From JALOOE01 sp964423545 (GTDB taxonomy: Bacteria; Chloroflexota; Anaerolineae; CG2-30-64-16), in assembly GCA_964423545.1 (NCBI GenBank), contig CAYRFV010000002.1:1-58992 (forward strand): a stretch of 58,992 nt of DNA, in the 5' to 3' direction. The number at the start of each line of letters is the position of its first letter. Positions within the stretch are counted from its first letter, which is position 1. The notes under the pieces were generated by a model, which was not told the DNA's origin, did not search any database, and saw nothing but the letters and a program-made list of their open reading frames with translations. Of the stretch, positions 44,212-53,230 are shown one piece after another. A program made the translations under genes and the position numbers.

Positions 44212-45126
44212 ATGACTGGTCTGGAACCCCGTTCTGACGATCATCGCCTGCTGGAAGATGAGCGCCGCCGCAGGGCGGCGACTCCCGGACGACGCTTCCT
44301 GCGGCGGTTCATGCGCCATCGACTGGCCGTGATTGGGGCCATCATACTCATCGTTCTGACCCTCGTCGCCATCGCTGCGCCGGTCATTGCGCCCTATGAT
44401 CCCGTGGCCATCGACGCGCGCTCCTTGCGCAAACCACCCACCCTGGCCCACCTGCTGGGCACCGATGACGTCGGACGGGATGTCTTGAGCCGGCTGATCT
44501 GGGGTGCGCGAATCTCATTGTCCGTGGGGCTGGTGGCCGCCAGCATCAGCGTCACCATCGGCACGCTGGTGGGGCTTGCCAGCGGCTTCCTGGGCGGCAA
44601 GGTCGATTTCTGGTTGATGCGCCTGACCGACGTTGTGATGACCATCCCGACGCTGATCATCATCATCAGCCTGGTGGCGGTGCTCGGCCCGAGCATCTTC
44701 AACGTGATGCTCGTCATCGGAATCTTCGGTTGGGCCGGGATCGCGCGCCTGGTGCGCGGGGAGGTGCTGAGCCTGCGCGAGCGCGACTTCGTGACAGCCA
44801 GCCGCTGCGTGGGTGCGGCTTCGCAGCGCATCATGTTCCGGCACATCCTGCCCAACGTCACCGCGCCCATCATTGTCGCCGGCACCTTCGCCATCGCCGG
44901 CGCGATCCTCAGTGAGGCCGGGCTAAGCTTCCTCGGCATCGGCGTCCGCCCCCCGACGTCCACATGGGGGAACATGCTGAACCGGGCGCAATCGCTCACG
45001 GTGCTGGAGAGCATGCCGTGGCTTTGGCTGCCCCCCGGCCTGCTGATCACCGTGGTCGTGTTGAGCATCAACTTTCTGGGGGATGCCCTGCGCGATGCCC
45101 TCGATCCGAGGCTCCTCAACAAGTAG
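44212..45126 (+). CDS. ABC transporter permease 2, DppC/OppC type
   Basis: A 304-residue inner-membrane subunit of normal length. After the first helix it has LLGTDDVGRDVLSRLIWGARISLSVG, then EVLSLRERDFVTASRCVGA as the coupling loop, and ends SINFLGDALRDALDPRL, all canonical. It completes the channel of the second transporter. The ribosome-binding site is weak, consistent with coupling to the upstream permease. The next gene starts 27 bases downstream and encodes a glycosidase-like protein. Confidence 0.93.
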   Translation: MTGLEPRSDDHRLLEDERRRRAATPGRRFLRRFMRHRLAVIGAIILIVLTLVAIAAPVIAPYDPVAIDARSLRKPPTLAHLLGTDDVGRDVLSRLIWGARISLSVGLVAASISVTIGTLVGLASGFLGGKVDFWLMRLTDVVMTIPTLIIIISLVAVLGPSIFNVMLVIGIFGWAGIARLVRGEVLSLRERDFVTASRCVGAASQRIMFRHILPNVTAPIIVAGTFAIAGAILSEAGLSFLGIGVRPPTSTWGNMLNRAQSLTVLESMPWLWLPPGLLITVVVLSINFLGDALRDALDPRLLNK

Positions 45127-45152
45127 GCAGCCGAGGCGATGGAGTGTACAAG

Positions 45153-46697
45153 ATGAGGCCAGGGGTCATCTACAACCAGGATTGCACCGAGTTCTTCATG
45201 GCCAACCCGCCGGAAGCGATGAGCGCCGAACTGGTCGACCAGTTCGTGGATAGCCTCGCCGCAGCAGGCGTGACCGCGCTTTTCAGCAACCCCAACGGCC
45301 AACGCACCAACTATGCCAGCGCGGTGCGCGAGCCGTACTGGCTGGGCTATGATCCCGGCGCTCCAGATGACCAGCCCTTCTTCGAGGGCTACCCCAGGGA
45401 GCGGTTGGCGAGCATCCGCAGGCTGCTGGATGCCATGATGCAGCTGGATCGACTGGGGGTCGACTTCCATGCTCGTGCGCTGGCTCGCTGCCGCCACCAC
45501 GGCATGGAAGGATGGATCACCGTCCGGATGAACGATGTTCACGACGTCGATCTGCCGACCAGCCCGCAACTGGATGCTTTCTGGAAACAACACCCCGATT
45601 TTCGCCGGACGCCCTACCGTTTCAGCCGATGGTTCGACCGCCAACTCGACTATGCCCGGCCCGAGGTGCGCCGCCATTACTGGGTGCTCCTGGAGGAGAT
45701 CGCCAACCGCTACGACCTCGACGGCTTGGAGCTCGACTTCATGCGTTTCCCCTACCATTTCCGCATCGGGCAGGAACTGGCAGGGGGAGCGCTGCTGACG
45801 GGCTGGCTGCGCGAGGTGCGGAAACTGACGGATGGGGTGGCGCAACGGCTCGGCCACCCGGTGCGGCTGGGCGTGCGCGTCCCTGCTGACCCGGAAACCG
45901 CGCGACAGATGGGATTGGATGCGGTCGCGTGGGCCAGGGCGGGGCTGGTGGACCTGGTGACGATCGCCCCCTTCTGGGAGACCAGCGACTTCAACATGCC
46001 GGTGCGCCAGTGGCGGCGCCTGCTGGAGGGCGCCGGCGCCGCCCTTGCGGGCGGCCTGGAGATCCTGGTGCGAGGCCACCATGCCGGCGTCTTCTCATAC
46101 CAGACGCCCGAGACGGCGGTAGGCGCGGCGATGGCCGTGCTTCACGGCGGCGCTGACCATGTGTACCTGTTCAACTTCTTCTACCACATGCCCGGCCAGC
46201 CGACGGGGCTGTGGACGCAATCTGCCGCGGAGCAGGTGCTCCGTGCGATGGCGGCCGTCGAATCGCTGGACCCGCTGCCCCGCCGCCACGTGCTGACCTA
46301 TCGCGACACTCGCGCACCTGGTGAGGCGGACAACGAAACGCTGCCACAGACCGGCACGCTGGCAGTCTTCCGCCTGGCGACCGGTCCGCGTCCGGCGGGA
46401 CGGGCCGTGAGCGTGGTCCTCGGCTTTGCGTTGCCCCAGGACAAAGCGAGCCACCTCGTCCCCCCGCGCGTGCGGGTGAACACCACACTCTGCAGTGCCA
46501 TTCCCCAGGTGCAAGGAACCACCGTGACCTATGCCGTCCCCGAGGAGGCGCTGGGGGACGAGGTGCACGCCATCGAGGTGGAAAGCGCCGATGACCGGCC
46601 GTTCACCGTCAACTGGGTCGAGCTGAGCGTGGGCCCGGCGATGCACCCCCTTTCCGGCGCAAGCCATCGTCGCCAGGAGCAGAAAGAACATGACTGA
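45153..46697 (+). CDS. TIM-barrel glycoside-hydrolase-like protein
   Basis: A 514-residue protein resembling uncharacterised glycoside-hydrolase-like TIM barrels (GHL families). The core motif YDLDGLELDFMRFPYHF lies at the end of a barrel strand where related proteins keep catalytic acids, and LGVRVPADPETARQMGLDAVAWARAGLVD and GADHVYLFNFFY continue the barrel. A C-terminal beta domain (about 380-500) may bind carbohydrate. No signal peptide is seen. ATG 45153 has GGAG eight bases upstream. The stop overlaps the next oxidoreductase gene by eight bases. Substrate unknown; exact family membership needs a profile search. Confidence 0.75.
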   Translation: MRPGVIYNQDCTEFFMANPPEAMSAELVDQFVDSLAAAGVTALFSNPNGQRTNYASAVREPYWLGYDPGAPDDQPFFEGYPRERLASIRRLLDAMMQLDRLGVDFHARALARCRHHGMEGWITVRMNDVHDVDLPTSPQLDAFWKQHPDFRRTPYRFSRWFDRQLDYARPEVRRHYWVLLEEIANRYDLDGLELDFMRFPYHFRIGQELAGGALLTGWLREVRKLTDGVAQRLGHPVRLGVRVPADPETARQMGLDAVAWARAGLVDLVTIAPFWETSDFNMPVRQWRRLLEGAGAALAGGLEILVRGHHAGVFSYQTPETAVGAAMAVLHGGADHVYLFNFFYHMPGQPTGLWTQSAAEQVLRAMAAVESLDPLPRRHVLTYRDTRAPGEADNETLPQTGTLAVFRLATGPRPAGRAVSVVLGFALPQDKASHLVPPRVRVNTTLCSAIPQVQGTTVTYAVPEEALGDEVHAIEVESADDRPFTVNWVELSVGPAMHPLSGASHRRQEQKEHD

Positions 46698-47841
46698 ATC
46701 GATCATTCGCTTCGGCGTCATCGGGTGCGGGCTGATGGCGCGCGAGTTCGCCAGCGCAACGCAGCGCTGGGGACATCTGCTGAACATGAACGTACGGCCG
46801 AAGCTGGTGGCGATCGCCGACACCAAACCATCCTGCCTGGATTGGTTCACTGACAACCTGTGCGACATCACTACTGCCGTCGCTGACTACCATGAGCTGC
46901 TCGCCGATCCCGAGGTGGACGCTATCTACTGCGCGGTGCCGCATCACCTGCATGCGCAAATCTACGGCGACGTCATCCGCGCGGGCAAACACCTGCTAGG
47001 AGAGAAACCGTTTGGCATCGACCTGGCCGCCAACGAGCAGATTCTTGCGGCGCTGCGCGATCGGCCCAACGTGTTCGCCCGCTGCTCCTCCGAATTCCCC
47101 TTCTTCCCCGGCCCGACCCAGATTATCAAGTACTGGCAGGAAGGCCGGTTCGGCAGGATCATCGAGGTCGAGGCAGGCTTCTGGCATTCGAGCGACCTGG
47201 ATCCGCAGAAGCCGATCAACTGGAAGCGCATGGTCGAGACCAACGGCGAATACGGCTGCATGGGCGACCTGGGGATGCATGTGTTGCACATCCCGCTGCG
47301 CTTCGGCTGGATGCCCGCCAACGTGCGCGGTCTCCTCTCGAAGATTGTGTCCGAGCGGCCCGATGGCAAAGGCGGCATGGCGCAGTGCCGGACCTGGGAC
47401 AACGCCGTGTTGGCCTGCGAGGTGCAGACCGCCGATCAGCACTTCCCCATGCTGCTCAGCACCAAGCGCATCGCGCCCGGCGAGACCAACACCTGGTTCA
47501 TCAAAATCCACGGCTCCGAGCTCTCGGTCGAGTTCACCACCAAGTACCCGAAAACACTGCGCACCCTGACCTTTCGCCCAGGCAAACCTCAGAGCTGGGA
47601 AGTGCTCGATCTCGGCTATGCACCGCCCTACGCCACGATCACGGGCGGCATCTTCGAGTTCGGCTTCTCCGACAGCATCCTCCAGATGTACGCGGCCTTC
47701 TGCGATGAGCTGGCGCACGGACGAAGCGGCATGCGCCAGCCCTTCGCGTGTGCGACCCCGGACGAGACGCACCAGCACCACCGGGTGCTCACGGCCGCCC
47801 TCGAGTCGGGACGCACCGGACAAACGGTCACCATCGCCTAG
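46690..47841 (+). CDS. Gfo/Idh/MocA-family oxidoreductase 2
   Basis: A 383-residue NAD(P)-dependent sugar dehydrogenase-type protein. The Rossmann motif is FGVIGCGLMAREFA, YCAVPHHLHAQIYGDVIRAGKHLLGEKPFG carries the EKP signature, and GDLGMHVLHIPLRFGWMP lies near the active-site His. AGGAG precedes the ATG, which lies inside the end of the glycosidase-like gene, suggesting coupling. Some family members perform redox-assisted glycoside cleavage, so a joint role with the upstream hydrolase is possible. This is the last gene of the carbohydrate part of the window. Confidence 0.92.
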   Translation: MTESIIRFGVIGCGLMAREFASATQRWGHLLNMNVRPKLVAIADTKPSCLDWFTDNLCDITTAVADYHELLADPEVDAIYCAVPHHLHAQIYGDVIRAGKHLLGEKPFGIDLAANEQILAALRDRPNVFARCSSEFPFFPGPTQIIKYWQEGRFGRIIEVEAGFWHSSDLDPQKPINWKRMVETNGEYGCMGDLGMHVLHIPLRFGWMPANVRGLLSKIVSERPDGKGGMAQCRTWDNAVLACEVQTADQHFPMLLSTKRIAPGETNTWFIKIHGSELSVEFTTKYPKTLRTLTFRPGKPQSWEVLDLGYAPPYATITGGIFEFGFSDSILQMYAAFCDELAHGRSGMRQPFACATPDETHQHHRVLTAALESGRTGQTVTIA

Positions 47842-47998
47842 CGACTCCCGCACACCATACCCGGCATACCCGCTCGCGACAGGCCGGGTGCTACCGTCGC
47901 CCCACGCCCTCGGCCGCCCGCCGGCTCTGCTCGCGAGCGCGCCATCTGCCCGATCCGCCTCCTTGCGCGCCTGCCACCCAATATCGCTACGACACATC

Positions 47999-48027
47999 TT
48001 GATACTCGCAGCAGACCGTGATACAAT
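47999..48027 (+). promoter_or_regulatory. sigma70-type promoter of the conflict-like island
   Basis: TTGATA (47999-48004), a 17-base spacer and TACAAT (48022-48027). The first gene starts at 48086, about 52 bases after the expected transcription start. Nothing else is recognised in the 244 bases between the oxidoreductase stop and that start. Confidence 0.68.
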
Positions 48028-48085
48028 TGTGTCGAATGGGAATGTCATTTGCGCGTTGAGATTGAGTCGAAGGAGAGATAGGATT

Positions 48086-49999
48086 ATGTCTACACGCACC
48101 TGTAGAGTTGGCATCCACGGACGCAACAACGAGTCATGGGGCGACCTTGACTTCCAGATCCTGCGCGAGGCGCGGGTCGAGACGGTGAAGGCTATGAGCC
48201 AGACCCGGCCGCAGCATTTCGAACGGATGAAGCGTGAGAACGAAGACATCGAGATCATCACGCGGCTGCATGGCGAAGGGTTCGGGGTCGGCAGCCATCC
48301 ATCGCCGCAGGCCTTTGCCGGCCAGATGATCCCGGTGATGGCCCACCTACGCGACTACTGCGTCAAGTTCGAGGTGCACAACGAGCCGAATCATCTGCAC
48401 CGCTACGAAGGGTGGGGCGCGACGGACGAGGACGCGCGCGATTTTAACGGCTGGTTCCTGGAAGTCTACAAGCGCTTGAAGGACGCTCATCCCTGGGCCA
48501 GCATCGGCTTCCCCGGCCTTGCGCTGCCGCACTTCGGCCACCGCGACTGGCAGTGGCTGGAGATCTGCCGGCCGGCGATCCAGCAGGCCGACTGGCTGGG
48601 AGTGCACTGCTACTGGCAGACCCCGCCCGGACAGCCGGCGCAGTTCATGCACGAGGCGTTGGGCATGAACTTCCGCCATTACCATGATGTGTACCCCGAC
48701 AAGACGTTGGAAATCCTGGAGTGCGGCAACTCCAACATCCAGAACAACTACCCGATCTCCGACGAAGAGATTGCCAACGAGTATGTGCAGTGGCTCCAAG
48801 AGGTCTTCAAGCACCCGTACGTGAACTCGGCTTCATTCTTCATTCTCTCGTCGCAGGACACCCAGAACTGGGCTTTCTTCTCCTGGCGGACCGAGGATGG
48901 CGCGGTCAAGCCGGTCGTCACACGCGTGAAGGACATGTTCCGGCCCAAGTGGCATCCCGTTCACACGCCATCACCCGGCCCCGGGCCGACGCCACCCGTC
49001 GTGACGCCTGCGGGGCTCACCAACCAGCTCGTCATCAATGCGTTCAACCGGGCTTCGCTGCAGTTGGGGCTGGGAGACTGGGGGCTGATGAGCCTGGCCG
49101 GCCTCAACCTGGGCCATCTCGTTGCGAATCGCGAGGGAATCTACAGCGGCCCGATGCTGGCCGACATGCCGGCGCTGAACGAAGATCAACGCCGGCTGAT
49201 CCGGGCGCAACTGCCCGACGACGCCAGTTTCGCGACCGGCGCCTGCGAGGGCTTCCTGGTGCAGGAGGAGGCCTTGCGGCTGGTCGCCCTGGCCTATCCG
49301 CGCGCGCTGCAGTTTCGCAGCGCGCAGGGCGCGATTGCCGGGCGGGTGGCGCGCGCCTGGAACCGTTATGGCGCGCTCCTGACGCGGATTGCCGATCAGC
49401 TGGGCATCGATGTGGAGCTGGCGGTCGCCGTGCTGGCTGCAAGCTGCGACGCGCGCGGCCCGGCTGCGGGCCACAGCCTGCGACTGCGCTTCGACGCGGC
49501 CCTGTTCCACGAACGATGGGGCGCGCAGAACGCGACCCGGTTCGCGGCGCATTTCCGCTTCGACCCGGCGCAGCCATGGCGGGGGCAGCAGTGGCGTCCC
49601 GCGGCCCAGGCAGGCTGGGCAGATATCCATGCGGGCCAGGCCAGCGAGTGGGCTGCGTTCGAACTGGCGCGGTCGCTGGACAAGACCGCGGCCTGCGAGG
49701 TGACGGCGCTGGGCTTCGTCGAGCTGTCGGGCGCGACCTATGCACTGACCGGCTACGCCTCGGCCAGCCAGATGCTCGATGCGTTCGCCAGCAGCGAGCG
49801 CTTCCAGGTGCTGGCATTCTTCGACCTGCTGGCAGCGCCGAGAGGCGGCTCCCGGCAGGCGGCGTCGCTGCGCCAACGCGACGTCGAGGCGTTTGCCGCG
49901 CTGCACGTGGGTGCGTCCGCGGCGCCCCGTTACGCCCTCACGCTGCGAGAGGCGGTGGCGGCGTTTCGCCGGCTGCGCTCTGAGCTATCGACGAGGTGA
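48086..49999 (+). CDS. Glycosidase-like domain fused to an N-acetylmuramidase-like (DUF3380) domain
   Basis: A 637-residue two-domain protein. Residues 1-290 look like a clan-A glycosidase barrel: KFEVHNEPNH offers the acid/base Glu100 and LEILECGNSN the nucleophile Glu212. A proline-rich linker (295-307) leads to residues 425-590, which resemble the N-acetylmuramidase family PF11860: FELARSLDKTAACEVTALGF and YALTGYASASQMLDAF align by eye. The muramidase catalytic Glu, expected in an AVAEVES-like segment, is missing (AVAVLAASC). No signal peptide is visible. AGGAGAG and the promoter at 47999 fix ATG 48086; the open frame extends upstream to 47618, antisense-like to no gene but overlapping the previous CDS. 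It heads the CHAT/SIR2/STAND island. Confidence 0.8.
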   Translation: MSTRTCRVGIHGRNNESWGDLDFQILREARVETVKAMSQTRPQHFERMKRENEDIEIITRLHGEGFGVGSHPSPQAFAGQMIPVMAHLRDYCVKFEVHNEPNHLHRYEGWGATDEDARDFNGWFLEVYKRLKDAHPWASIGFPGLALPHFGHRDWQWLEICRPAIQQADWLGVHCYWQTPPGQPAQFMHEALGMNFRHYHDVYPDKTLEILECGNSNIQNNYPISDEEIANEYVQWLQEVFKHPYVNSASFFILSSQDTQNWAFFSWRTEDGAVKPVVTRVKDMFRPKWHPVHTPSPGPGPTPPVVTPAGLTNQLVINAFNRASLQLGLGDWGLMSLAGLNLGHLVANREGIYSGPMLADMPALNEDQRRLIRAQLPDDASFATGACEGFLVQEEALRLVALAYPRALQFRSAQGAIAGRVARAWNRYGALLTRIADQLGIDVELAVAVLAASCDARGPAAGHSLRLRFDAALFHERWGAQNATRFAAHFRFDPAQPWRGQQWRPAAQAGWADIHAGQASEWAAFELARSLDKTAACEVTALGFVELSGATYALTGYASASQMLDAFASSERFQVLAFFDLLAAPRGGSRQAASLRQRDVEAFAALHVGASAAPRYALTLREAVAAFRRLRSELSTR

Positions 50000-50155
50000 C
50001 GGGCCTCGACCGGGGCTCGAGCCGATCATCGGCCCGCGCGGCCGGCGTTTGGCGATTTCCGGAACGGCGAGAGCCCACTTCGGCCGCGAGCTGGCGCAGC
50101 GGCTCAAATGAGGGGGACGCGTGCGAACGTTGATCGACGCTGAGGAATCGATTCG

Positions 50156-52088
50156 ATGCCGCTGGACTCCGACCTGGTCATCTCCCTTCACCACCGCGAT
50201 ACTGCGGAACTGAGCGGTGACGGCGCCGCCGGCTACGGCCTCGAGCTGCGCTTCACCGCGTCCGGCAGCACGAAGGAGAAGATCGCGAGCGGGACCGCGC
50301 CGGTGCGCTTCGACCTCGCACTGCTGCGCCAGTGGGAGCTCGATCCGGCCGCCTACGGCGCGCACCTGGCTGGCCAGCTCCTGGCGGAGCCTGCGCTGCG
50401 CAGCTTTTTCGACGCCGCACGCATCGCGAGCCAGGCCGAGGACGCTCCTCTGCACCTCCGCCTGCACATCCGACCCGACGCCGCCGAGCTGCACGCGCTG
50501 CACTGGGAAGCCCTCCGCCTCCCCGGCCCCGGCGCTGACAGCGACCCGGACGCCGGGGCCGCAACGACCCTCACCGACGAGCGGTTGCCCTTCTCCCGCT
50601 ACCTGGACAGCCGGGACTGGCGCCCCGTACGTCCCCGCGCCGCGGCCGATCTTCGCACCCTGGTCGCGGTGGCCGCGCCCACGGACGCCGGCCGCTTCGG
50701 CCTGGCGCCGGTCGATGTCGAGCTAGAACTGGCGGCCGCACGCGCCGGCCTGGGCGAGACCGCGTCAGCCGTGCTGGGAGCAGGCGGGCGGGCCACCCTC
50801 CCCGAGATCATCGCTCGGCTGCGCGACGGCTGCGACATCCTCTACCTGGTGGCTCACGGCAGGCTGGTCGACGGCGAGCCGTGGCTGTTCCTCGAGCGGG
50901 CTGACGGCACGGCCGAACGCGTATCCGGCCGCGAGCTGGCTGCAAGCATCCACGAGCTGGCGGAACGGCCCCGGTTGGTCGTGCTCCTATCCTGCCAGAG
51001 CGCCGGAACCGGCGACACCGCGCGGACCGGCCGCGACGGCAGCGCGCTGGCCGCCGCGGGACCGCGTCTGGCTGAAGCCGGTGTGCCGGCGGTCGTGGCC
51101 ATGCAGGGCAGCTTCTCCATGACGACCGCCGCCGCGTTCATGCCCGTGTTCTTTCGCGAGCTCCATCGCGACGGGGTGGCCGACCGGGCCATGGCCGTGG
51201 CGCGCGGCGCCGTGCGCGACCGTTCCGACTGGTGGATGCCAGTCCTGTTCACCTGCCTGCAGCACGGCCGGATCTGGGAGCCCGCCAGCCGCGACGCGCT
51301 GCCCGAGACGCCCCGCAAGGACTTCGAGCCGGAGACGCGCTATGTGCCAACCGGTCCGTTCGAGATGGGCGCCGATCCCGGCGGAGGCATCCCGGAGTGG
51401 GAGACGCCCCGGCACTCCGTCAGTCTTCCGGCATACCGCATCGGCAGATATCCCGTGACCGTTCGGGAGTATGCCCGTTTCATCCGCCAGGAAAAAGCCC
51501 AGGACGTGCCCAGCGACGCGGGCTGGTTCCTGCGCGAGCCACCCGCGAGCCGGCTGGAGCACCCCGTCACCGGCGTGAGCTGGGTCGACGCGGTCGCCTA
51601 CTGCCGCTGGTTGAGCCGGGAGACGGGACGCAGCTATCGCCTGCCAACCGAGGCCGAGTGGGAGAAGGCGGCCCGGGGAACGGGCGAGACGAGACGCTAC
51701 CCGTGGGGCGATGCATGGACGGAGGGCCGATGCAATGCGGCCGGCGCTGGGACGATGCCGGTCACGGCCCACCCGGACGGCGCCAGCCCTTACGGCTGCG
51801 AGGACATGCTGGGCAACGTCCAGGAATGGACGGCCACGCTGTGGGGGTCACAGACGGGCCGGCCGCAGCAGAGCTACCAGGAATGTCCCGGCGGCGGCCC
51901 CACGTTCACCGATCCGGCCGGCCTGCCGGCGCAGGCGCGGCTGGCGCACCGCGGTGGCTCCTACCGATCGCAGCCGGATGACCTCCGCTGCACCGCGCGC
52001 GGCAACGGTACGCCCGACAGCNNNNNNNNNNAGCCGCGTCGCGTGGCGGGGCTTTCGCGTGGCGATGGAGATCACGGCGCGAGCATAG
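50156..52088 (+). CDS. CHAT protease-FGE-sulfatase fusion, interrupted by an assembly gap
   Basis: A caspase-like peptidase joined to a formylglycine-enzyme-like domain, about 639 residues once the gap is closed. The CHAT domain spans about 165-375 with the dyad His234 (LYLVAHGRL) and Cys280 (VVLLSCQSAG). The FGE-sulfatase fold spans about 395-639 with YRIGRYPVTVREYARF, PVTGVSWVDAVAYCRWL, RLPTEAEWEKAARG and GNVQEWTATLW. The true FGE cysteine pair is not kept (RGGSYRSQPDDLRCTAR), so this domain probably binds rather than oxidises. Ten Ns at 52022 break the frame; collapsing the shared AGC flanks yields PDSRVAWRGFRVAMEI and a stop at 52086-52088. GAGGAA precedes ATG 50156. Confidence 0.88.
52022..52031. 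other. Ten-N scaffold gap
   Basis: A run of exactly ten N. The left flank ends in AGC and the right begins with AGC. Joined at that overlap, the CHAT-FGE gene ends normally at 52088. Read literally, the gap shifts the frame and falsely fuses the gene to the SIR2-like gene downstream. Confidence 0.9.
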
Positions 52089-52144
52089 GGGTAAACGGCA
52101 GCACAGCGGTGCGGAGCGCACGCCGTCCGCAGGAGGAGTCACCC

Positions 52145-53167
52145 ATGCCCATCGATGACGACGAGGAATCACCCGCAGTCAGCAGGCCGCAGAGCATGGC
52201 GCGCAGGGTGCGCAGCGGCGCCGCGCTGCCGATCCTCAGCCACGCCGCTCTGTTCGACCTGGTCCTGTTCGGCCACGAGCCCTTCACGCGCTACTACGCC
52301 GAGCGGATCGGCTATCCCTACCCCAACGTGCCGGACGTGGGCCAGCTTGCCAACTTCGACCGCTACACCAGCCGGACCAGCGACGTCGAGTGCAATGAGT
52401 TCTACCTGGACTGCCTCAAGAATCACATCTATCGCGGCGCCAGGGCCGCAGGAGTCGATGCCGACACATTGGCCGATGCACGGGAACAGGCCGATCGCCT
52501 GGGCGTCTCCGCGTTTGCGAACCTGCTCGGCTACCCGCGCTTCGACCAGCCTCAGACCCTGCCGCTGTTGATGCTGGCGGATCTCCCGTTCAAGACCTAC
52601 TTGACGATCAGCATCACAACCTTCCTGGAGGATGCGCTCCGGCGGGCAAGCAAGGAGCCCCTCACCCGGATCTGCCGGTGGCGAGGGCCCGTGGAGGCGC
52701 CGGCGCAGGAGCTGTGGCAGATTCCTGACAGCTACCAGCCCAGCATAAAGCAGCCGCTGGTCTACCACCTGTGCGGGATCGACGCCCATCCCGAGACCGG
52801 CGTGCCCCTGGCCGAATCGCTGGCCCTGACCCAGGAGAACCACCTGGAGCTGCTCGTGAACCTGGCCCAGGATCGCGGCAAAGAGAACAGCGATCGGCTC
52901 CCGGCCCTGGTGCGAGGCGCCCTGTCGGAGGATGTCGTGCTGCTCGGCTTCAGCCTGGACAGTTGGGCCTTTCGCGCCCTCTACTACGGGCTGATCCGCC
53001 AGACCGGCCAGGAGCGCGACCGCCGCGGGGTCTGCTGCATCCAATTGCCGCCGGACGAACGCGCGAAGCAGGAGAAGTATCTGCAGGGATACCTCGACCG
53101 GCAGGCGCATTTCGACATCTTCTGGGGCGATCTGCAGCAGTACACCCAGGAGCTGGGCAGAGCATGA
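52145..53167 (+). CDS. SIR2-like domain protein (degenerate catalytic motifs)
   Basis: A 340-residue protein of the SIR2_2 type seen in bacterial immune systems. Matching features are PFKTYLTISITTFLEDAL (148-165), LVYHLCGIDAHPET (205-218), LALTQENHLELL and VVLLGFSLDSWAFRALYYGLI (264-284). The expected NADase residues are altered: the GAG motif reads LSHAA near 31-35, the TTNYD Asn position is Ser/Ile, and the HG motif is CG. It may therefore bind NAD-like ligands or act as an adaptor rather than destroy NAD. GGAGGAG lies six bases before ATG 52145. It follows the CHAT-FGE gene by 56 bases. Confidence 0.82.
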   Translation: MPIDDDEESPAVSRPQSMARRVRSGAALPILSHAALFDLVLFGHEPFTRYYAERIGYPYPNVPDVGQLANFDRYTSRTSDVECNEFYLDCLKNHIYRGARAAGVDADTLADAREQADRLGVSAFANLLGYPRFDQPQTLPLLMLADLPFKTYLTISITTFLEDALRRASKEPLTRICRWRGPVEAPAQELWQIPDSYQPSIKQPLVYHLCGIDAHPETGVPLAESLALTQENHLELLVNLAQDRGKENSDRLPALVRGALSEDVVLLGFSLDSWAFRALYYGLIRQTGQERDRRGVCCIQLPPDERAKQEKYLQGYLDRQAHFDIFWGDLQQYTQELGRA

Positions 53168-53230
53168 ACTACGCCACCGGTTTGCCCGCGCCTCTCAGTG
53201 CGCCGGGCATGCTGCAGACGAGGCGCAGCC

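Noticed and set aside
44394..46082. 562-codon minus-strand frame
   Set aside because: Complement of the DppC-type permease and glycosidase-like genes.
47618..48085. 156-codon upstream extension of the glycosidase-muramidase gene
   Set aside because: Overlaps the Gfo/Idh/MocA gene, lies upstream of the promoter at 47999-48027, and is low-complexity; ATG 48086 has a good ribosome-binding site.
50156..53167. Single 1003-residue CHAT-FGE-SIR2 protein
   Set aside because: Depends on the arbitrary ten-N gap; closing the gap ends the first gene at 52088 and the SIR2-like gene has its own ribosome-binding site and ATG.
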